Source: JBBARC01 sp040400005 (GTDB taxonomy: Bacteria > Pseudomonadota > Alphaproteobacteria > Acetobacterales > Acetobacteraceae). Taken from it: DNA of 43,259 nt. Positions 41,849-43,259 of the stretch are shown piece by piece (position 1 is the stretch's first letter; the number at the start of each line of letters is the position of its first letter). The DNA lies in assembly GCA_040400005.1 (NCBI GenBank), contig JBBARC010000026.1, forward strand, positions 1 through 43,259, read 5' to 3'. Position numbers and translations under genes: made by a program. Under the pieces are notes generated by a model. That model was not told the origin of the DNA, did not search any database, and saw only the letters and a program-made list of their open reading frames with translations.

Positions 41849-42169
41849 TCACTCTGCACCAAATCGATTTTGGCCTTTAACGCCGCTTCGGAGACACAAC
41901 TCAAGGTGCAACCAAAGAGGCCCAAGAACCGGAATAAGGAATATCAATAAGAACCATCCGGACCTATTCAAATCGTGGCATCGACCGATCCCCACAAATA
42001 TCCAAAGAGGCAACAAAACTAAAAAGACTAACCCAACAACCAACCCAAATGATTCGGGCGGAACGAAATATGCCACGGTCAAGATGAAAATAGTTGCTGG
42101 TATGAAAAACCTAAATATGTAAGCTGACCTTGTCACCCTTCTCTCTGGAGGAAATAGAAAATCAAGCAC
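41849..42169 (-). CDS. DUF805 family membrane protein, candidate immunity protein of the second Rhs tip
   Basis: A 106-aa inner-membrane protein. The GTG at 42169 is the start: GGGGAGAAGG lies 5 bases upstream. It has three or four hydrophobic segments (FRFFIPATIFILTVAYFV, FGLVVGLVFLVLLPLWIFVG, WFLLIFLIPVLGPLWLHLEL). The family signature is GIGRCHDLNRSGWFLLIFLI then the ending SGVKGQNRFG, the DUF805 pattern (ARRLHDIGRSGWW...G..G.NRYG). It follows the Rhs stop by 14 bases, the usual immunity position. If so, its membrane location suggests that the tip acts on the inner membrane; that is inference. Confidence 0.78.
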   Translation of the reverse strand: MLDFLFPPERRVTRSAYIFRFFIPATIFILTVAYFVPPESFGLVVGLVFLVLLPLWIFVGIGRCHDLNRSGWFLLIFLIPVLGPLWLHLELCLRSGVKGQNRFGAE

Positions 42170-42183
42170 GTTTACCTTCTCCC

Positions 42184-43259
42184 CTAACAACCAGCACTTC
42201 CGCGGAAAGAATGTATGCAACTGCTCGAAGTGCCGGACGATTGACCGATTCCAACCTCACCAAAGTGGAAATATGTCCCGTAAGGTGTTCTTTGTGGGGT
42301 AAAAACCTCTCCACCACCGGCAAAAATCAAGTTCAGTCCTGTAGAATATGATCTCCCTGAAAGCGTCGAGAAATTTCCGTAACTCTTGCCAAAAGAAACA
42401 TCAAAAATGGCGGGTAACCATTTACTCCAGCTACCAGGAACGTCCTTTGATCCAATATCTACGCCTCCTTCCTCCCCACGAGTCGTAATTATTCCTGCAT
42501 CGTAAGGCGCGGCCGTCAAGCCTGGATAGGATATCGCGACACCAACGGAATACGACGCTGAACACACCCCGAACCTACCACAGATCGATTTCTGCAGGAA
42601 GGAGGGAACATGGGCATCGATTACCAGATGGGCGGCTTCATTAAACAGATACCCAAACGCAGCCGTCTCGGCGCCATTGGCAAATTTCCCGCCGCCCAGA
42701 ACCGAGGCGGTGCCGCCAACCACGGCCGAAACCGCCGTTCCCATCGCGATGCCGCCGGCAGTTTTGGTGTCGCCCGCACCCAAATCACCCAAATAGGGCT
42801 TTAACGCAGTACTAAACCCAGCCGCCAAAGCGCCAGACCCGAACTTGCCACCCTGGATGACGCTAAACGTGCCGCCAACAATAGCGTGCCCAGCGACATT
42901 CGCTAAATATTCACCCGGATTTCCTACGATGCCTAGACCGCCGCCACCAGTGGCACCCCCAACCGCGTTAAAGGCGAGTGCCTCTGCCCCAGCGATCGCC
43001 CCGCCTTCCAGTGCTTTGCCGATTTGCTGGCCTTCGAGCAGGTTGACTTCGGCAGTAGCGACAGCCGCACACCCGGCCCCCGCAGCCGGCGTGGCGACGA
43101 CGGAACAGACCGTTGCCGCCACCATCACATAAACTTGGCCAAGCCAAGCATTGTGCCGCACGACGGTTTGAACCCAATGGAAAGCCGCGTTGAACGGTTC
43201 GGCAATGCAGCCAAACACCCCCTTGCACAGCCCGGTGGGGTCGGAAAACGCCATCGGGT
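42184..43259 (-). CDS. Rhs family protein, C-terminal part (runs off the right edge)
   Basis: The visible 358 residues are the last part of an Rhs polymorphic toxin; the shell lies beyond the window. It begins NPMAFSDPTGLCKGVFGCI and continues with the pre-toxin shared with the orphan cassette (LEGQQIGKALEGGAIAGAEA, GTFSVIQGGKFGSGALAAGF, GTASVLGGGKFANGAE) up to AAFGYLFN near 42650. The tip after it is different: CGRFGVCSASYSVGVAISYP, then Tyr/Gly/Ser-rich beta-like text (SFGKSYGNFSTLSGRSYSTG) ending FRGSAGC. The tip is not recognised. A candidate membrane immunity protein follows on the same strand. As the reading frame is intact, this is likely the main active rhs gene. Confidence 0.88.
   Translation of the reverse strand, partial: PMAFSDPTGLCKGVFGCIAEPFNAAFHWVQTVVRHNAWLGQVYVMVAATVCSVVATPAAGAGCAAVATAEVNLLEGQQIGKALEGGAIAGAEALAFNAVGGATGGGGLGIVGNPGEYLANVAGHAIVGGTFSVIQGGKFGSGALAAGFSTALKPYLGDLGAGDTKTAGGIAMGTAVSAVVGGTASVLGGGKFANGAETAAFGYLFNEAAHLVIDAHVPSFLQKSICGRFGVCSASYSVGVAISYPGLTAAPYDAGIITTRGEEGGVDIGSKDVPGSWSKWLPAIFDVSFGKSYGNFSTLSGRSYSTGLNLIFAGGGEVFTPQRTPYGTYFHFGEVGIGQSSGTSSSCIHSFRGSAGC

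Overview
The window is a GC-rich chromosomal segment of an alphaproteobacterium, most likely Rhodospirillales and probably Acetobacteraceae. This is inferred from the protein style (ThrS, SerS, EF-G, TatBC, a periplasmic PQQ quinohaemoprotein) and from dispersed AAAGTCTTTT...AAAAGAAG intergenic repeats, which I remember as common in that family. There is one scaffold gap (100 N at 31042-31141).

Layout. 1-6400: a quinohaemoprotein alcohol dehydrogenase with a possible lanthanide signature, divergent from a secreted CocE/NonD-type hydrolase, then a decayed aspartyl protease remnant and a DUF6880 protein. 6450-16130: mostly housekeeping and core metabolism: a TSUP transporter, a GT4-GT9 glycosyltransferase pair, thrS, a cytochrome b561-yceI pair, an epoxide-hydrolase-like protein and fusA. 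16130-25270: a metal-resistance island. It opens with a decayed Cu-ATPase fragment, followed by a His/Cys-rich secreted protein, a TolC/adaptor/RND tripartite efflux system, a small periplasmic protein, a cupredoxin and a lipoprotein. 25400-30350: tatB-tatC-serS-small lipoprotein on the minus strand, then a minus-strand unit of NTF2-like protein, kinase-like phosphotransferase and ABM monooxygenase. 30600-32230: a repeat-containing protein cut by the gap, and a truncated TacT-like acetyltransferase. 32450-35430: a second copper locus (small membrane peptide, CopA-type ATPase, convergent His/Cys-rich peptide). 35809-37809: an acyltransferase-3/SGNH protein. 38200-43259: a polymorphic-toxin region with two Rhs C-terminal regions sharing the pre-toxin sequence but carrying different tips. 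Each is followed immediately by a different candidate immunity gene (DUF2489-like, DUF805-like). Decayed REP-associated transposase (RAYT) copies interrupt the region.

How the parts fit. The two copper/metal loci share a homologous ATPase segment and so are probably historically linked. The Rhs region looks like a main rhs gene running off the right edge plus a displaced orphan rhs tip cassette, with RAYT sequence at the exact junction. Dispersed about 190-bp elements with paired AT-rich hairpin arms and terminal inverted repeats (three full copies, two half copies) are the most striking non-coding structure.
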